In this document: piece after piece, positions 44,414 through 53,605 of the stretch
Position numbering within the stretch: position 1 is the stretch's first letter
How the letters are laid out: each line of letters starts with the position of its first letter
Assembly (NCBI RefSeq): GCF_028551275.1
Contig: NZ_CP117025.1
Coordinates: 310,001-374,000, forward strand
DNA: 64,000 nucleotides
Reading direction: 5' to 3'
Source: Sphingomonas hankookensis
GTDB taxonomy: Bacteria > Pseudomonadota > Alphaproteobacteria > Sphingomonadales > Sphingomonadaceae
The notes under the pieces: generated by a model
The model's database searches: none
The model's input: the letters and a program-made list of their open reading frames with translations, nothing else
What the model was told of the DNA's origin: nothing
Made by a program: the position numbers and the translations under genes

Positions 44414-45160
44414 CTAAACCACCCCGTCCCACACCAGCTTCACCCCCACCACGATCATCAGCACATAGATCAGCGTGTAGAACCGCTTCGCCGACACCCG
44501 CTGCACCAGCCACACCCCGCCGAACGTCGTCGCGATCGCCACCGGCAGCAGCGCGGCCGATGTCAGCAGGTTCGCGCGCGTGAACTGGCCAAGGCCGATA
44601 TAGGCCGGCACCTTCAGCCAGTTGACCGCGCAGAAATACAGCGCGGTCGTCCCCACCAGCACGTCGCGCGGAAGTTGGCGCGGCAGTACCCAGAGCTGGA
44701 ACGGCGGCTGTCCGGCATGGGCGATCTGACTGGTGATGCCCGATGCGACGCCGAACAAGGTGCCGACCCAGCCCGGCGAACGGCTGGCGACCGGCATGCC
44801 ATGGCGCTCGGTCCACAATCGCCAGCCACCGAACAGGATCGAGATCAGCCCGACCGTCGCCAGTACCGCCGAAGGTGACACCAACGCCGCAAAGCCATAG
44901 CCGAGGGCGATGCCGATCACCGCGCCCGGCAGCATCCATGCCAGCACCCGCCCGTCGAAGGTCCGCCGGAACGCCCATACCCCCACCACGTCCTGCACGA
45001 TCAGGATCGGCAACAGGATCGCGGCGGCGCGGACCGGATCGATCGCCAGTGCCAGCAGCGGCATCGACAGCGCGCCCATGCCGGCGAACCCGCCCTTGGC
45101 CAGCCCCTGCATCGCCACCGCGATGACGGCGACGACATAGAAGAACGGGTCGACGATCAC
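44414..45160 (-). CDS. TauE/SafE family sulfite/organosulfonate exporter-like permease
   Basis: 248 aa with about seven to eight TM helices and the family layout of two duplicated halves: LAKGGFAGMGALSMPLLALA early and SGITSQIAHAGQPPFQLWVLP in the second half. Family members move sulfite, sulfonates or other small anions; the substrate here is not evident. The gene starts a few bases after the stop of the membrane protein at 45164, so it is probably in an operon with it and crtZ. Confidence 0.88.
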   Translation of the reverse strand: MIVDPFFYVVAVIAVAMQGLAKGGFAGMGALSMPLLALAIDPVRAAAILLPILIVQDVVGVWAFRRTFDGRVLAWMLPGAVIGIALGYGFAALVSPSAVLATVGLISILFGGWRLWTERHGMPVASRSPGWVGTLFGVASGITSQIAHAGQPPFQLWVLPRQLPRDVLVGTTALYFCAVNWLKVPAYIGLGQFTRANLLTSAALLPVAIATTFGGVWLVQRVSAKRFYTLIYVLMIVVGVKLVWDGVV

Positions 45161-45163
45161 CGG

Positions 45164-45547
45164 CTAATCGCGCCGCTCGGACAGCACCTGTGCGATACGG
45201 AACAGCGCCAGCACCCCGACCGCCAGCACCGCGACCAGCGCCAGCACGGCATAGGTCAGCACCGCCAGCCAGTCGGCGACCTTGCGCGTCGCGGCGGCCT
45301 GCGCGGCGACGGCGATGCTCTGCGGCGTCTCGACGCGCGGCGCGCCGGTGGTGAAGGGCGCGGGCGGCGGCACTGGCGCGCCGGTGCGCGGATCGACCTG
45401 CCGGGTGGCGTCGCTGTCAACTTCGGCGCCCGATCGTGTCGGTCCGCCATTGGTCGACATCGTCGCCACCGCGCCGACCATCGCCAGCGTGGCGAAGATC
45501 GCGAGCAGCCACGACAGCGCCCGCGCCTGCCATCCGCCGGCGGTCAT
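45164..45547 (-). CDS. Small membrane protein with two TM helices, unknown function
   Basis: 127 aa: a TM helix at about residues 8-29 (ALSWLLAIFATLAMVGAVAT), a Pro/Ala/Thr-rich periplasmic loop and a second TM (LAVLTYAVLALVAVLAVGVL) near the C terminus. The start at 45547 overlaps the crtZ stop. The frame is open far upstream but shadows crtZ. No domain is recognised. Confidence 0.72.
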   Translation of the reverse strand: MTAGGWQARALSWLLAIFATLAMVGAVATMSTNGGPTRSGAEVDSDATRQVDPRTGAPVPPPAPFTTGAPRVETPQSIAVAAQAAATRKVADWLAVLTYAVLALVAVLAVGVLALFRIAQVLSERRD

Positions 45548-46098
45548 GGATGCTCGACGCGGTCGCGGGTCGTCGCGGTCGCCGCGCGCACCCCGGCATT
45601 GCCGCGCCGCTTCAGTTCGGCCTTCAGCTCCTCGGGCCTGGGCGCCCACAGGAAGCCGAAGCTGACCGTGCCGTCCTTCGTCTCGACCGCATGGTGCAGC
45701 CGGTGCGCGGAAATGATCCGCTTCATATAGCTGGATTTCGGCAGATAGCGGTGCTGCAACCGGCGATGGACGATGATGTCGTGGAAGCCGAAATAGATCG
45801 CGCCATAGGCGGCGATGCCCGCGCCGATCCAGATCGTCCCCGGCCACCACCCCCATTGCACCCCGCCCAGCAGCAGCACGATCGACGGCACCGCAAAGAT
45901 CGCGGCGTACAGGTCGTTCCACTCCCAGTTGCCATGGCGCGGGCGGTGGTGGCTGGCGTGCAGGAACCAGCCCGGCCCGTGCATCAGCCAGCGATGCGCG
46001 ACATAGGCGAAGCCTTCCATGAAGATCACGGTGGCGAGGAAGATCAGGATGCCGATTGCCCAGTGCATCGCGGGCATATAGCGGCTCGGCCATGACAT
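45544..46098 (-). CDS. crtZ: Beta-carotene hydroxylase, CrtZ family
   Basis: Di-iron membrane hydroxylase that adds 3-hydroxyl groups to beta-ionone rings, leading to zeaxanthin-type pigments. The 184-aa product has all four His clusters: HRWLMHG, HASHHRPRHGNWEWND, FHDIIVHRR and SAHRLHHAVETKDG, between TM helices. This fits the yellow carotenoids of sphingomonads. ATGs at residues 1, 8 and 11 are all possible starts. No other crt genes lie in the window. Confidence 0.92.
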   Translation of the reverse strand: MSWPSRYMPAMHWAIGILIFLATVIFMEGFAYVAHRWLMHGPGWFLHASHHRPRHGNWEWNDLYAAIFAVPSIVLLLGGVQWGWWPGTIWIGAGIAAYGAIYFGFHDIIVHRRLQHRYLPKSSYMKRIISAHRLHHAVETKDGTVSFGFLWAPRPEELKAELKRRGNAGVRAATATTRDRVEHP

Positions 46099-46247
46099 TG
46101 CGACGCCTTACCGCCCTGTTGGTCCTCGCCGGCCTCACGGGCTGCGCAGTGCCCGAGGCGCGGTTGCGCAGCGGCCTGCAATCCGCCGGCCTGTCGCGCT
46201 CTCTGTCGGCGGGCATGGCGGCGCTCTGCGCGACCGCTCTCTCGTAA
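46092..46247 (+). CDS. Short putative lipoprotein, possibly frameshift-truncated
   Basis: 51 aa: leader MTLRRLTALLVLAGLTGC with a lipobox, then VPEARLRSGLQSAGLSRSLS and a stop. It starts divergently, overlapping the crtZ start by seven bases. Just before the stop, another frame continues as LRDRSLVKHLRR, which resembles how such small sphingomonad lipoproteins continue, so a frameshift is possible. The function is unknown. Confidence 0.5.
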   Translation: MTLRRLTALLVLAGLTGCAVPEARLRSGLQSAGLSRSLSAGMAALCATALS

Positions 46248-46367
46248 AGCATCTGCGACGCAATCGCATTAAGGTCGATTTGGGCTGGATTCGACCTCCC
46301 GCATGTGCTTTAGCGCGGCAACTTTGCCAACTATCAGGCACCCACCCGAGAGGCGGAAGGCGAATCC

Positions 46368-47567
46368 ATGAACATTCACGAATATCAGGCCAAGGAACTG
46401 CTCGCGAAGTTCGGCGTGCCCGTCCCCGCCGGCTTCTCGGCGATGAGCGTCGAGGAAGCGGTCGAAGCATCCTCGAAGTTGCCCGGACCGCTCTATGTCG
46501 TGAAGGCACAGATCCATGCCGGCGGCCGCGGCAAGGGCAAGTTCAAGGAACTGGGTCCGGATGCCAAGGGCGGCGTCCGCCTCGCCAAGACCGCCGACGA
46601 AGTCCGCGCCCACGCCACCGACATGCTCGGCAACACGCTGGTCACCATCCAGACCGGTGACGCCGGCAAGCAGGTCAACCGCCTGTACGTGACCGACGGC
46701 GTCGACATCGCGAAGGAATTCTACCTCGCGCTGCTCGTCAACCGCGCGACCGGCCGCGTCTCGATGGTCGCCTCGACCGAAGGCGGCATGGATATCGAAA
46801 CCGTGGCGCATGACACGCCCGAAAAGATCCACTCGATCGACATCGACACCGCGACCGGCTTCATGCCGCACCACGGCCGCGCCGTCGCCGCCGCGCTCGA
46901 ACTGACCGGCGACCTCGCCAAGCAGGCCGCCAGCGTCGCATCGAAGCTGTACGACGCGTTCCTCGGCACCGATGCCGAGCAGATCGAGATCAACCCGCTT
47001 GCCGTCACCGACGACAACAAGCTGGTCGTGCTCGACGCCAAGGTCGGCTTCGACGGCAACGCCATGTTCCGTCACAAGGACCTGATGGAACTGCGCGACA
47101 CCACCGAAGAAGACGCGATGGAGCTGGAGGCGTCGAAGTACGACCTGGCCTACATCAAGCTCGACGGCGATATCGGATGCATGGTCAACGGCGCCGGCCT
47201 CGCCATGGCGACGATGGACATCATCAAGCTGAACGGCATGTTCCCGGCCAACTTCCTCGACGTCGGCGGCGGCGCGAACAAGGAGAAGGTCACCGCGGCG
47301 TTCAAGATCATTCTCGCCGATCCGGCGGTGAAGGGCATTCTCGTCAACATTTTCGGCGGGATCATGAAGTGCGACATCATCGCGGAAGGCATCGTTGCCG
47401 CCGCGAAGGAAGTGAACCTGTCGGTGCCGCTGGTCGTCCGCCTCGAAGGCACGAACGTGCAGGCCGGCAAGGACATCCTCGCCAATTCGGGCCTCGCGAT
47501 CGTCCCCGCCAACGACCTGGGCGATGCCGCCAAGAAGATCGTCGCGGAAGTGCAGAAGGCGGCCTGA
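46368..47567 (+). CDS. sucC: Succinyl-CoA synthetase (ADP-forming) beta subunit
   Basis: TCA-cycle enzyme making succinate and ATP from succinyl-CoA, with SucD. The 399-aa product has an ATP-grasp N-terminal domain ([20 protein letters not shown], then [17 protein letters not shown]) and a C-terminal ligase domain ([36 protein letters not shown]). An AGGCGGAAGG site precedes the ATG. sucD does not follow; an intrinsic terminator ends the unit, and sucD must be elsewhere. Confidence 0.97.
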   Translation: MNIHEYQAKELLAKFGVPVPAGFSAMSVEEAVEASSKLPGPLYVVKAQIHAGGRGKGKFKELGPDAKGGVRLAKTADEVRAHATDMLGNTLVTIQTGDAGKQVNRLYVTDGVDIAKEFYLALLVNRATGRVSMVASTEGGMDIETVAHDTPEKIHSIDIDTATGFMPHHGRAVAAALELTGDLAKQAASVASKLYDAFLGTDAEQIEINPLAVTDDNKLVVLDAKVGFDGNAMFRHKDLMELRDTTEEDAMELEASKYDLAYIKLDGDIGCMVNGAGLAMATMDIIKLNGMFPANFLDVGGGANKEKVTAAFKIILADPAVKGILVNIFGGIMKCDIIAEGIVAAAKEVNLSVPLVVRLEGTNVQAGKDILANSGLAIVPANDLGDAAKKIVAEVQKAA

Positions 47568-47592
47568 TCGCCCTTTGCCTGCGACGGACAAG

Positions 47593-47623
47593 GGGTCCGG
47601 ACGGAAACGTCCGGGCCCTTTTT
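47593..47623 (+). terminator. Intrinsic terminator after sucC
   Basis: 10-bp stem (GGGTCCGGAC with GTCCGGGCCC, one G-U pair), loop GGAAAC, then TTTTT, 26 bases after the sucC stop. Confidence 0.88.
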
Positions 47624-47770
47624 CGTTGGGGTGGCAGGGCGATTCGCGCTAGGGTCGCCACCTGCCGCTACGGCGTCGCTGCGTTTCCATACCGGACTTG
47701 CGAAACCCACGCAAAACCGCCAGAGAAACGCGCGATGCCACCGCGTAAAACGTTTTGAGAGGGAGTGCTC

Positions 47771-48520
47771 ATGAAGGTGCTGGTGCCGGTCAAGCGTGTG
47801 CTTGATTACAATGTGAAGCCCCGCGTGAAGGCGGACGGGTCGGGTGTCGACCTGGCCAACGTCAAGATGAGCATGAACCCGTTCGACGAGATCGCGGTCG
47901 AGGAAGCGATCCGCCTGAAGGAAAAGGGCGTGGCGACCGAGATCGTCGTCGTTTCGATCGGCGAACAGAAGGCGCAGGATACGCTGCGCACCGCGCTGGC
48001 GATGGGCGCCGACCGCGCGATCCTCATCACCAGCGAGACCAAGGTCGAGCCGCTGGGCGTCGCCAAGCTGCTCAAAGCCGTGATCGACGAGGAAGCGCCG
48101 CAGCTAATCATCCTCGGCAAGCAAGCGATCGATGACGACAACAACCAGACCGGCCAGATGCTGGCCGCGCTGACCGGCTATCCGCAGGGTACTTTCGCCA
48201 GCAAGGTCGAGGTCGCGGGCGACAAGGTCAACGTGACCCGCGAAGTCGATGGCGGGCTGGAGACGGTCGCGCTCACCCTGCCGGCGATCGTCACCACCGA
48301 CCTGCGCCTCAACGAACCGCGCTACGCGTCGCTGCCCAACATCATGAAGGCCAAGTCGAAGCCGCTGGCGGCCAAGACCGCCGCCGATCTGGGCGTGGAC
48401 GTCGCGCCGCGCCTGACGACCGTGAAGGTCGAGGAACCGGCCAAGCGCCAGGCGGGCGTGAAGGTCGCCGATGTCGACGAACTGGTCGGTAAGCTCAAGA
48501 CGCTGGGAGTGGTCGCATGA
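47771..48520 (+). CDS. etfB: Electron transfer flavoprotein beta subunit
   Basis: 249 aa; binds AMP and supports the FAD-carrying alpha subunit in moving electrons from acyl-CoA and other dehydrogenases to ETF-ubiquinone oxidoreductase. Landmarks are [39 protein letters not shown] and the ETF beta signature around [20 protein letters not shown]. The ATG at 47771 has a GAGAGGGAG sequence upstream. It overlaps etfA by four bases. Confidence 0.96.
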   Translation: MKVLVPVKRVLDYNVKPRVKADGSGVDLANVKMSMNPFDEIAVEEAIRLKEKGVATEIVVVSIGEQKAQDTLRTALAMGADRAILITSETKVEPLGVAKLLKAVIDEEAPQLIILGKQAIDDDNNQTGQMLAALTGYPQGTFASKVEVAGDKVNVTREVDGGLETVALTLPAIVTTDLRLNEPRYASLPNIMKAKSKPLAAKTAADLGVDVAPRLTTVKVEEPAKRQAGVKVADVDELVGKLKTLGVVA

Positions 48521-49446
48521 AGACGCTGGTTTGGGTCGAACATGACGGGCAGTCGGTCAAGGACGCAACCTATGCCACCGTCACCGCCGCTGCGAAGCTG
48601 GGCGAGGTCGAACTGCTCGTCGCGGGTCAGGGCGTCGATGGCGTGGCACAGGCCGCCGCGCAGATTGTGGGCGTCACCAAGGTGCTGGTCGCCGACGATG
48701 CCGCCTATGCCCATAACCTCGCCGAAAACGTCGCGCCGCTGGTCGTCGAGTTGATGGGCAGCCATGACGCCTTCCTGGCGCCGGCCACCACCACCGGCAA
48801 GAACATCGCGCCGCGCGTCGCCGCGCTGCTCGACGTGATGCAGATCAGCGAGATCCTCTCGGTCGAGGGGCCGGACAGCTTCACCCGCCCGATCTATGCC
48901 GGCAACGCGATCGCGACGGTCAAGACCAGCGATCCCAAGCTGGTGCTGACGGTGCGCGGCACCGCGTTCGACAAGGCGGCAGCGACCGGTGGATCGGCCA
49001 CGGTCGAAGCGGTCGCCTCGACCGGCGACAAGGGCGTGTCGAGCTTCGTCGGCGCCGAGATCGCCGCATCGGAACGCCCCGAGCTGACCAGCGCCAAGAT
49101 CATCGTGTCGGGGGGTCGTGCGCTCGGATCGGAAGAGCAGTTCCACGCGCTGATCGATCCGCTCGCCGACAAGCTGAACGCCGCCGTCGGCGCTTCGCGT
49201 GCGGCCGTCGATGCCGGCTATGCGCCGAACGACTATCAGGTCGGTCAGACCGGCAAGATCGTCGCGCCGGAAGTCTATATCGCGGTCGGCATTTCCGGCG
49301 CGATCCAGCATCTGGCGGGCATGAAGGACAGCAAGGTCATCGTCGCGATCAACAAGGACGAGGACGCGCCGATCTTCCAGGTTGCCGATGTCGGGCTGGT
49401 GGGTGACCTGTTCAACGTGGTGCCGGAGCTAACCGCCAAGCTTTGA
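48517..49446 (+). CDS. etfA: Electron transfer flavoprotein alpha subunit
   Basis: 309 aa, FAD-binding partner of EtfB. The C-terminal FAD domain is clear: [48 protein letters not shown] and [20 protein letters not shown]. The ATG overlaps the etfB stop (ATGA), so the two subunits are translated together. An array of hairpins follows the stop. Confidence 0.97.
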   Translation: MKTLVWVEHDGQSVKDATYATVTAAAKLGEVELLVAGQGVDGVAQAAAQIVGVTKVLVADDAAYAHNLAENVAPLVVELMGSHDAFLAPATTTGKNIAPRVAALLDVMQISEILSVEGPDSFTRPIYAGNAIATVKTSDPKLVLTVRGTAFDKAAATGGSATVEAVASTGDKGVSSFVGAEIAASERPELTSAKIIVSGGRALGSEEQFHALIDPLADKLNAAVGASRAAVDAGYAPNDYQVGQTGKIVAPEVYIAVGISGAIQHLAGMKDSKVIVAINKDEDAPIFQVADVGLVGDLFNVVPELTAKL

Positions 49447-49450
49447 GCGA

Positions 49451-49606
49451 AGCAGCGCAAGCTGCTGACCGGTGCGCAAGGGGCAATGCCCCAAGCGCAC
49501 AAGGCGGCGACGGCCGGCGTCGCCATAGCGACGACCGACGACGCGGGATTCACTCCCGCGTCACCCCCGGAGGCGAAGATCCTCCCCGGCACGGGGAGGA
49601 TCTTCG
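49451..49606. other. Array of five consecutive hairpins after etfA
   Basis: Five adjacent inverted repeats without intervening gene. They are: 49451-49466 (AGCAGC/GCTGCT); 49472-49500 (GTGCGC/GCGCAC around GGGGC/GCCCC); 49506-49524 (GGCGACG/CGTCGCC); 49542-49560 (CGCGGGA/TCCCGCG); and 49574-49606 (a 15-bp perfect stem, CGAAGATCCTCCCCG, loop GCA). It lies between convergent etfA and the gene ending at 49614. It could end transcription from both sides, protect mRNA ends or be a structured RNA. Confidence 0.7.
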
Positions 49607-49613
49607 AGCCCCC

Positions 49614-50135
49614 CTACTTCGCCGCTACGGCCGCTACCGGCAACGGCACCGCCGGATCGAGCGGGATCGCCACGCGCTTCGCCCGCTCCTTCTTCGACGG
49701 GCCGCCCTTGATCCCGCGCACGATGTCGCCGACCAGCTTGCCGACATCCTTGTATTCGTCCGGTTCCTCACAGCAGCTGCCCGGGTCGATCAACTTGCCG
49801 ATCGCGCGAATGGCAAAGGTGCCGCCACCGAAAATATCGACGCCGGTGGTGCAGCCCTGCGACAGGGTGGCACATGGGCTGTCGGCCGCCAGCTCCGCAC
49901 CCCGCCCATCGGCATAAGGATTGGATGCGAGCGGACGGTCGGGGGGCGCGCGTTCCGATGGCAGCGGCAGACGCGGCTCGCGCACGCCCTCCCCGCAAAC
50001 CAGGATTTCGTCGTCCTGCGAATTGCGCCGCTGCGACGCGCAGGGATCGACCAGGATCGAGATTCGCTCGGGCGGGCCTGGCAGCGGGACGGCGGGCGTC
50101 GCGGCCTGTCCCAGCAGCAACAGCATGGCGTACAT
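49614..50135 (-). CDS. Exported cysteine-containing protein, unknown function
   Basis: 173 aa from the start at 50135, which has a GGAGACG site; ATG 50150 is the alternative. There is a short hydrophobic leader (MYAMLLLLGQAATPAVPLPG), then DDEILVCGEGVREPRLPLPS, a Cys-rich middle (SPCATLSQGCTTGVDIFGGG) and a basic C-terminal region. The DDEILVC...P-L-P block resembles EEIVVCV...R-I-P in the protein at 8288-8686, suggesting a shared sphingomonad family of exported proteins. The function is unknown. Confidence 0.68.
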   Translation of the reverse strand: MYAMLLLLGQAATPAVPLPGPPERISILVDPCASQRRNSQDDEILVCGEGVREPRLPLPSERAPPDRPLASNPYADGRGAELAADSPCATLSQGCTTGVDIFGGGTFAIRAIGKLIDPGSCCEEPDEYKDVGKLVGDIVRGIKGGPSKKERAKRVAIPLDPAVPLPVAAVAAK

Positions 50136-50221
50136 CGGCACGTCTCCCATATCCCCGGCGCATGGCCGATGCCATGCGTAGCACTTGTCCGGCCTACGCG
50201 CGACGGATTAGCGTGGGATCC

Positions 50222-51454
50222 ATGATCCTGCCGCTCCTGCTCCTCGCCGCCGCACAGGCCCCCGCCCCTTCCGCACAGGACCGCGCACGGGCCGAACGGG
50301 TGCTGGAACGCGCGCCGATCATCGACGGGCATAACGACTTGCCGTGGGGCATTCGCGAACATCATCACGCGGCGGTCGAATCGGTCGACCTGACCAGCGA
50401 TACGAGCAAGATCGATCCGCCGCTGCAGACCGACCTCGCCCGCCTGAAGCGTGGACATGTCGGCGGGCAATTCTGGTCGGTCTGGATCCCGGCAACGACG
50501 ACAGGTCCGCAGGCGGTCGAGACGACGATCGAGCAGATCGACATCGTCCGCCGGATGATCGGCGCCAATCCGACCCGGATGGCGCTGGCTCGCGATGCGG
50601 CGGACATGGCGCGCATCGCCAGGAGCGGCCGCGTCGCCTCGCTGATCGGCGTGGAGGGCGGGCACCAGATCGACGGGCGGCTGTCGGTGCTGCGGCAATA
50701 TTACAATCTCGGCGTGCGCTACATGACGCTGACGCATACCAAGAGCGTCGGCTGGGCCGATGCGTCGACCGATACGCCGCAGGCCAACGGCCTGACCCCG
50801 TTCGGTCGGCAGGTGGTGCACGAGATGAACCGGCTGGGGATGCTGATCGACGTCGCACACGTGTCCGATGCGACGATGGCGGCGGCGCTGGCCGAATCGA
50901 AGGCACCGGTGATCGCGTCGCACTCCAACGCCCGCGCGCTCGCCGACCGGCCACGCAACATTCCCGACGATCTGCTGCGGGCGATCGGCGCGAAGGGCGG
51001 GGTGGTGATGGTCAATGCCTATCCCGCCTTCCTGTCGGCGGAGTGGAACGCATGGGACAATCGCCGCGGCGCCTTTGCCAAGGCACAGGGGCTGCCGGGC
51101 AACCTGTATGGTGCGCAGGCACCGGCAGCGGTAAAGGCTTGGGAAGCCGCCAACCCCGCTCCGCGCGTGACGGCGGCAACGATGGCCGACCATGTCGAAC
51201 ATATCGCGAAGGGCGCCGGTCGCGCGTCGGTCGGCATCGGCGGCGACTATGACGGTATTTCCGGCACTGGTCCCGAAGGCATGGGCGGGGTCGACGGCTA
51301 TCCGCTGCTGTTCGCCGAACTGGCGCGGCGCGGGTGGAGCGATGCCGACCTCGCGGCGCTGGCGCAAGGCAACGTGTTGCGCGTGCTGGGTCAGGCCGAA
51401 GCGGTGGCGAAGGCGATGGCCGGGCAGCGCCCGGTCGACGCTACCTACCCCTGA
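50222..51454 (+). CDS. Membrane dipeptidase (M19, renal dipeptidase-like)
   Basis: 410-aa exported zinc peptidase that cleaves dipeptides, with a short signal sequence (MILPLLLLAAAQAPAPSAQ). Metal-site motifs of the amidohydrolase barrel are present: IIDGHNDLPW, IGVEGGHQIDGRLSVL, YMTLTHTKSVGWADASTD, LIDVAHVSDATM, APVIASHSNARAL and GIGGDYDGI. The ATG at 50222 was selected because upstream sequence in frame is the antisense of the neighbouring gene. Its 3' end overlaps convergent nhaA by 14 bases. Confidence 0.92.
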   Translation: MILPLLLLAAAQAPAPSAQDRARAERVLERAPIIDGHNDLPWGIREHHHAAVESVDLTSDTSKIDPPLQTDLARLKRGHVGGQFWSVWIPATTTGPQAVETTIEQIDIVRRMIGANPTRMALARDAADMARIARSGRVASLIGVEGGHQIDGRLSVLRQYYNLGVRYMTLTHTKSVGWADASTDTPQANGLTPFGRQVVHEMNRLGMLIDVAHVSDATMAAALAESKAPVIASHSNARALADRPRNIPDDLLRAIGAKGGVVMVNAYPAFLSAEWNAWDNRRGAFAKAQGLPGNLYGAQAPAAVKAWEAANPAPRVTAATMADHVEHIAKGAGRASVGIGGDYDGISGTGPEGMGGVDGYPLLFAELARRGWSDADLAALAQGNVLRVLGQAEAVAKAMAGQRPVDATYP

Positions 51455-52631
51455 CCGGCGCGAGGCGGAGGAGCGTCGCGCCGAGCAGCGCGGACAGCAG
51501 CGACCCGGCCAATACCCCGATCTTCACCTGATCGATGGCCGCCGCGTCATCGGCAAAGGCCAGCCCGCCGATGAACAGGCTCATGGTGAAGCCGATCCCG
51601 GCCAGCGCGGCGACGCCCCAGAGCTGCATCCAGTTCGCATCGCCCGGCCGGCACGACAGCCCGCTGCGCACCGCCAGCCAAATCGCGCCCAGCACACCGA
51701 CCTGCTTGCCAACGAACAGCCCGACCGCGACCGCCAGCGGCAGCGGCGCCCACAGGATCGACAGCGGCACGCCGGTCACCGCGACCCCGGCATTGACGAA
51801 GCCGAACAGCGGCACCACGCCGAACGCGACCCAGGGATGGATGGCATGTTCCAGCCGGTGCAGCGGCGAATCGATCGCCTCCGGTGCGCCCGGCGTCGGC
51901 TTGACCGGGATCGTCATCGCCGCCAGCACCCCGGCAACCGTCGCGTGGATGCCCGACAGGAACACGAAGTACCACAAGGGTACGGCCAGCAGCAGATAAG
52001 GTGCCAGACGCATCACCCCCGCCCGGTTGAGCGCGACCAGCATCGCCAGCACCAGCACCGCACCGCCCAGCGCCGTCAGGTCGAGATCGCTGGTATAGCC
52101 GAGCGCGATGATCGCCACCGCCCCCATATCGTCGACGATGGCGAGCGTCGTCAGGAACAGCTTCAGCGCCGCCGGTACCCGCTTGCCCAGCAACGCCATG
52201 ACGCCCACAGCAAAGGCGATGTCCGTTGCTGCCGGGATCGCCCAACCCTGCGCGAGACCCGGCGTCGACCGCGCGACCAGCAGGTACAACATCGCCGGGA
52301 CGCCCATGCCGGCGATCGCCGCAATCACCGGCAGGCGGCGTTGCTCCCACGTGGCGAGCCGCCCGTCGACCAGCTCGCGCTTGATCTCTAAACCGACCAG
52401 CAGAAAGAACAACGCCATCGCCGCGTCGTTGACCCACAAATGCAGCGTCATCGGCCCATGCCGGTCGCTCAACACCGGCCCGGTCACGATATGCAGCGCG
52501 TGGAAATAGGCGGTGTCGATGCCGGGCAGATTGGCAAGCAGCAGTGCCAGCGCCGAGGCGAGCATCAGGACGATACCGCCCGACGCTTCGCCATGGAGAA
52601 AGCTGCGGATCATGGAACGGGGGCGGGTCAT
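51441..52631 (-). CDS. nhaA: Na+/H+ antiporter NhaA
   Basis: 396 aa, 12 TM helices; exports Na+ (or Li+) in exchange for two protons and serves pH and salt homeostasis. The functional core is visible: GWAIPAATDIAFAVGVMALL (the TM4 TDIAFA stretch) and the TM5 aspartates in LTTLAIVDDMGAVAIIALGY, corresponding to Asp163/Asp164 of E. coli NhaA. The N-terminal SGGIVLMLASALALLLANLP segment is also typical. It lies downstream of dapD, with a composite palindrome between. Confidence 0.95.
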   Translation of the reverse strand: MTRPRSMIRSFLHGEASGGIVLMLASALALLLANLPGIDTAYFHALHIVTGPVLSDRHGPMTLHLWVNDAAMALFFLLVGLEIKRELVDGRLATWEQRRLPVIAAIAGMGVPAMLYLLVARSTPGLAQGWAIPAATDIAFAVGVMALLGKRVPAALKLFLTTLAIVDDMGAVAIIALGYTSDLDLTALGGAVLVLAMLVALNRAGVMRLAPYLLLAVPLWYFVFLSGIHATVAGVLAAMTIPVKPTPGAPEAIDSPLHRLEHAIHPWVAFGVVPLFGFVNAGVAVTGVPLSILWAPLPLAVAVGLFVGKQVGVLGAIWLAVRSGLSCRPGDANWMQLWGVAALAGIGFTMSLFIGGLAFADDAAAIDQVKIGVLAGSLLSALLGATLLRLAPVRGR

Positions 52632-52649
52632 GGTGTCGGCCTACCAGTT

Positions 52650-52781
52650 CCTCTCCAGTACGGGGAGGGGGACCACGCCCAGAGGGCGGGGTGGAGGGGG
52701 GTACTCACAAAACGCAACGGTGGTGGACGAGGACACCCCCCTCCACCAGCTTCGCTGGTCCCCCTCCCCGTGCCGAGGAGG
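52650..52781. repeat. Composite nested palindrome, copy 1
   Basis: Outer arms: CCTCTCCAGTACGGGGAGGG continuing GGACCA, against TGGTCCCCCTCCCCGTGCCG continuing AGGAGG. Nested inside are GTGGAGGGGGG and CCCCCCTCCAC. The same architecture recurs at 54306-54448, on the other side of the dapD/HAD gene pair. Confidence 0.85.
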
Positions 52782-52786
52782 ATATA

Positions 52787-53605
52787 TTAGTCGCGCAGCA
52801 GGTCGTTGATGCTGGTCTTCGAGCGGGTCTGGGCATCGACCCGCTTGACGATTACCGCGCAGTACAGCGCCGGCTTGCCGTCGCCGCCACCGATCGATCC
52901 GGGCACGACCACCGCATAAGGCGGCACTTCGCCCCGGAACACTTCGCCGGTCGCCCGGTCGATGATCTTGGTGGACGCGCCGAGATAGACGCCCATCGAC
53001 AGCACGGCACCCTCACCGACGCGGACACCCTCCGCCACCTCGGCCCGCGCGCCGATGAAGGCGCCGTCGCCGATGATGACCGGATCGGCCTGCAGCGGCT
53101 CCAGCACACCGCCGATGCCCGCACCGCCCGACAGGTGGACGTTCTTGCCGATCTGCGCGCAGCTGCCCACGGTCGCCCAGGTGTCGACCATCGTGCCTTC
53201 GCCGACATAGGCGCCGATATTGACGAAGCTCGGCATCAGGATCGCGCCCTTGCCGATGAAGGCGCCGCGCCGCACGATGCTGCCCGGCACCGCACGGAAC
53301 CCGGCGTCGCGGAAGCGATGCTCGCCCCATCCGGTGAACTTGCCCGGCACCTTGTCGAACCAGTTGGTGCCGCCCGGGCCGTCCATGATCTGGTTGTCGT
53401 TCAGGCGGAACGACAGCAGCACCGCCTTTTTCAGCCACTGGTTAACCTGCCAGCCGTCCCCGACCGGTTCGGCCACCCGCGCCTCACCCGAATCGAGCAG
53501 CGCCAGCGCAGCGTCGACGGCGACGCGGACCTCGCCCTGGGTATGGACGGTCAGTTCGGCACGGTTTTCCCAGGCGGCGTCGATCTGGGCGGCAAGGTCG
53601 GTCAT
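52787..53605 (-). CDS. dapD: 2,3,4,5-tetrahydropyridine-2,6-dicarboxylate N-succinyltransferase
   Basis: Succinyl-CoA-dependent step of lysine and diaminopimelate synthesis. The 272-aa product has a short N-terminal helical domain and a left-handed beta-helix of hexapeptide repeats ([20 protein letters not shown] and onward), ending near [20 protein letters not shown]. The start is 53605, overlapping the HAD gene stop by four bases, so the two are coupled. Confidence 0.96.
   Translation of the reverse strand: MTDLAAQIDAAWENRAELTVHTQGEVRVAVDAALALLDSGEARVAEPVGDGWQVNQWLKKAVLLSFRLNDNQIMDGPGGTNWFDKVPGKFTGWGEHRFRDAGFRAVPGSIVRRGAFIGKGAILMPSFVNIGAYVGEGTMVDTWATVGSCAQIGKNVHLSGGAGIGGVLEPLQADPVIIGDGAFIGARAEVAEGVRVGEGAVLSMGVYLGASTKIIDRATGEVFRGEVPPYAVVVPGSIGGGDGKPALYCAVIVKRVDAQTRSKTSINDLLRD

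Noticed and set aside
52632..52786. Small ORFs within the composite palindrome
   Set aside because: They consist of repeat sequence read in frame and have no ribosome-binding site or protein-like composition.
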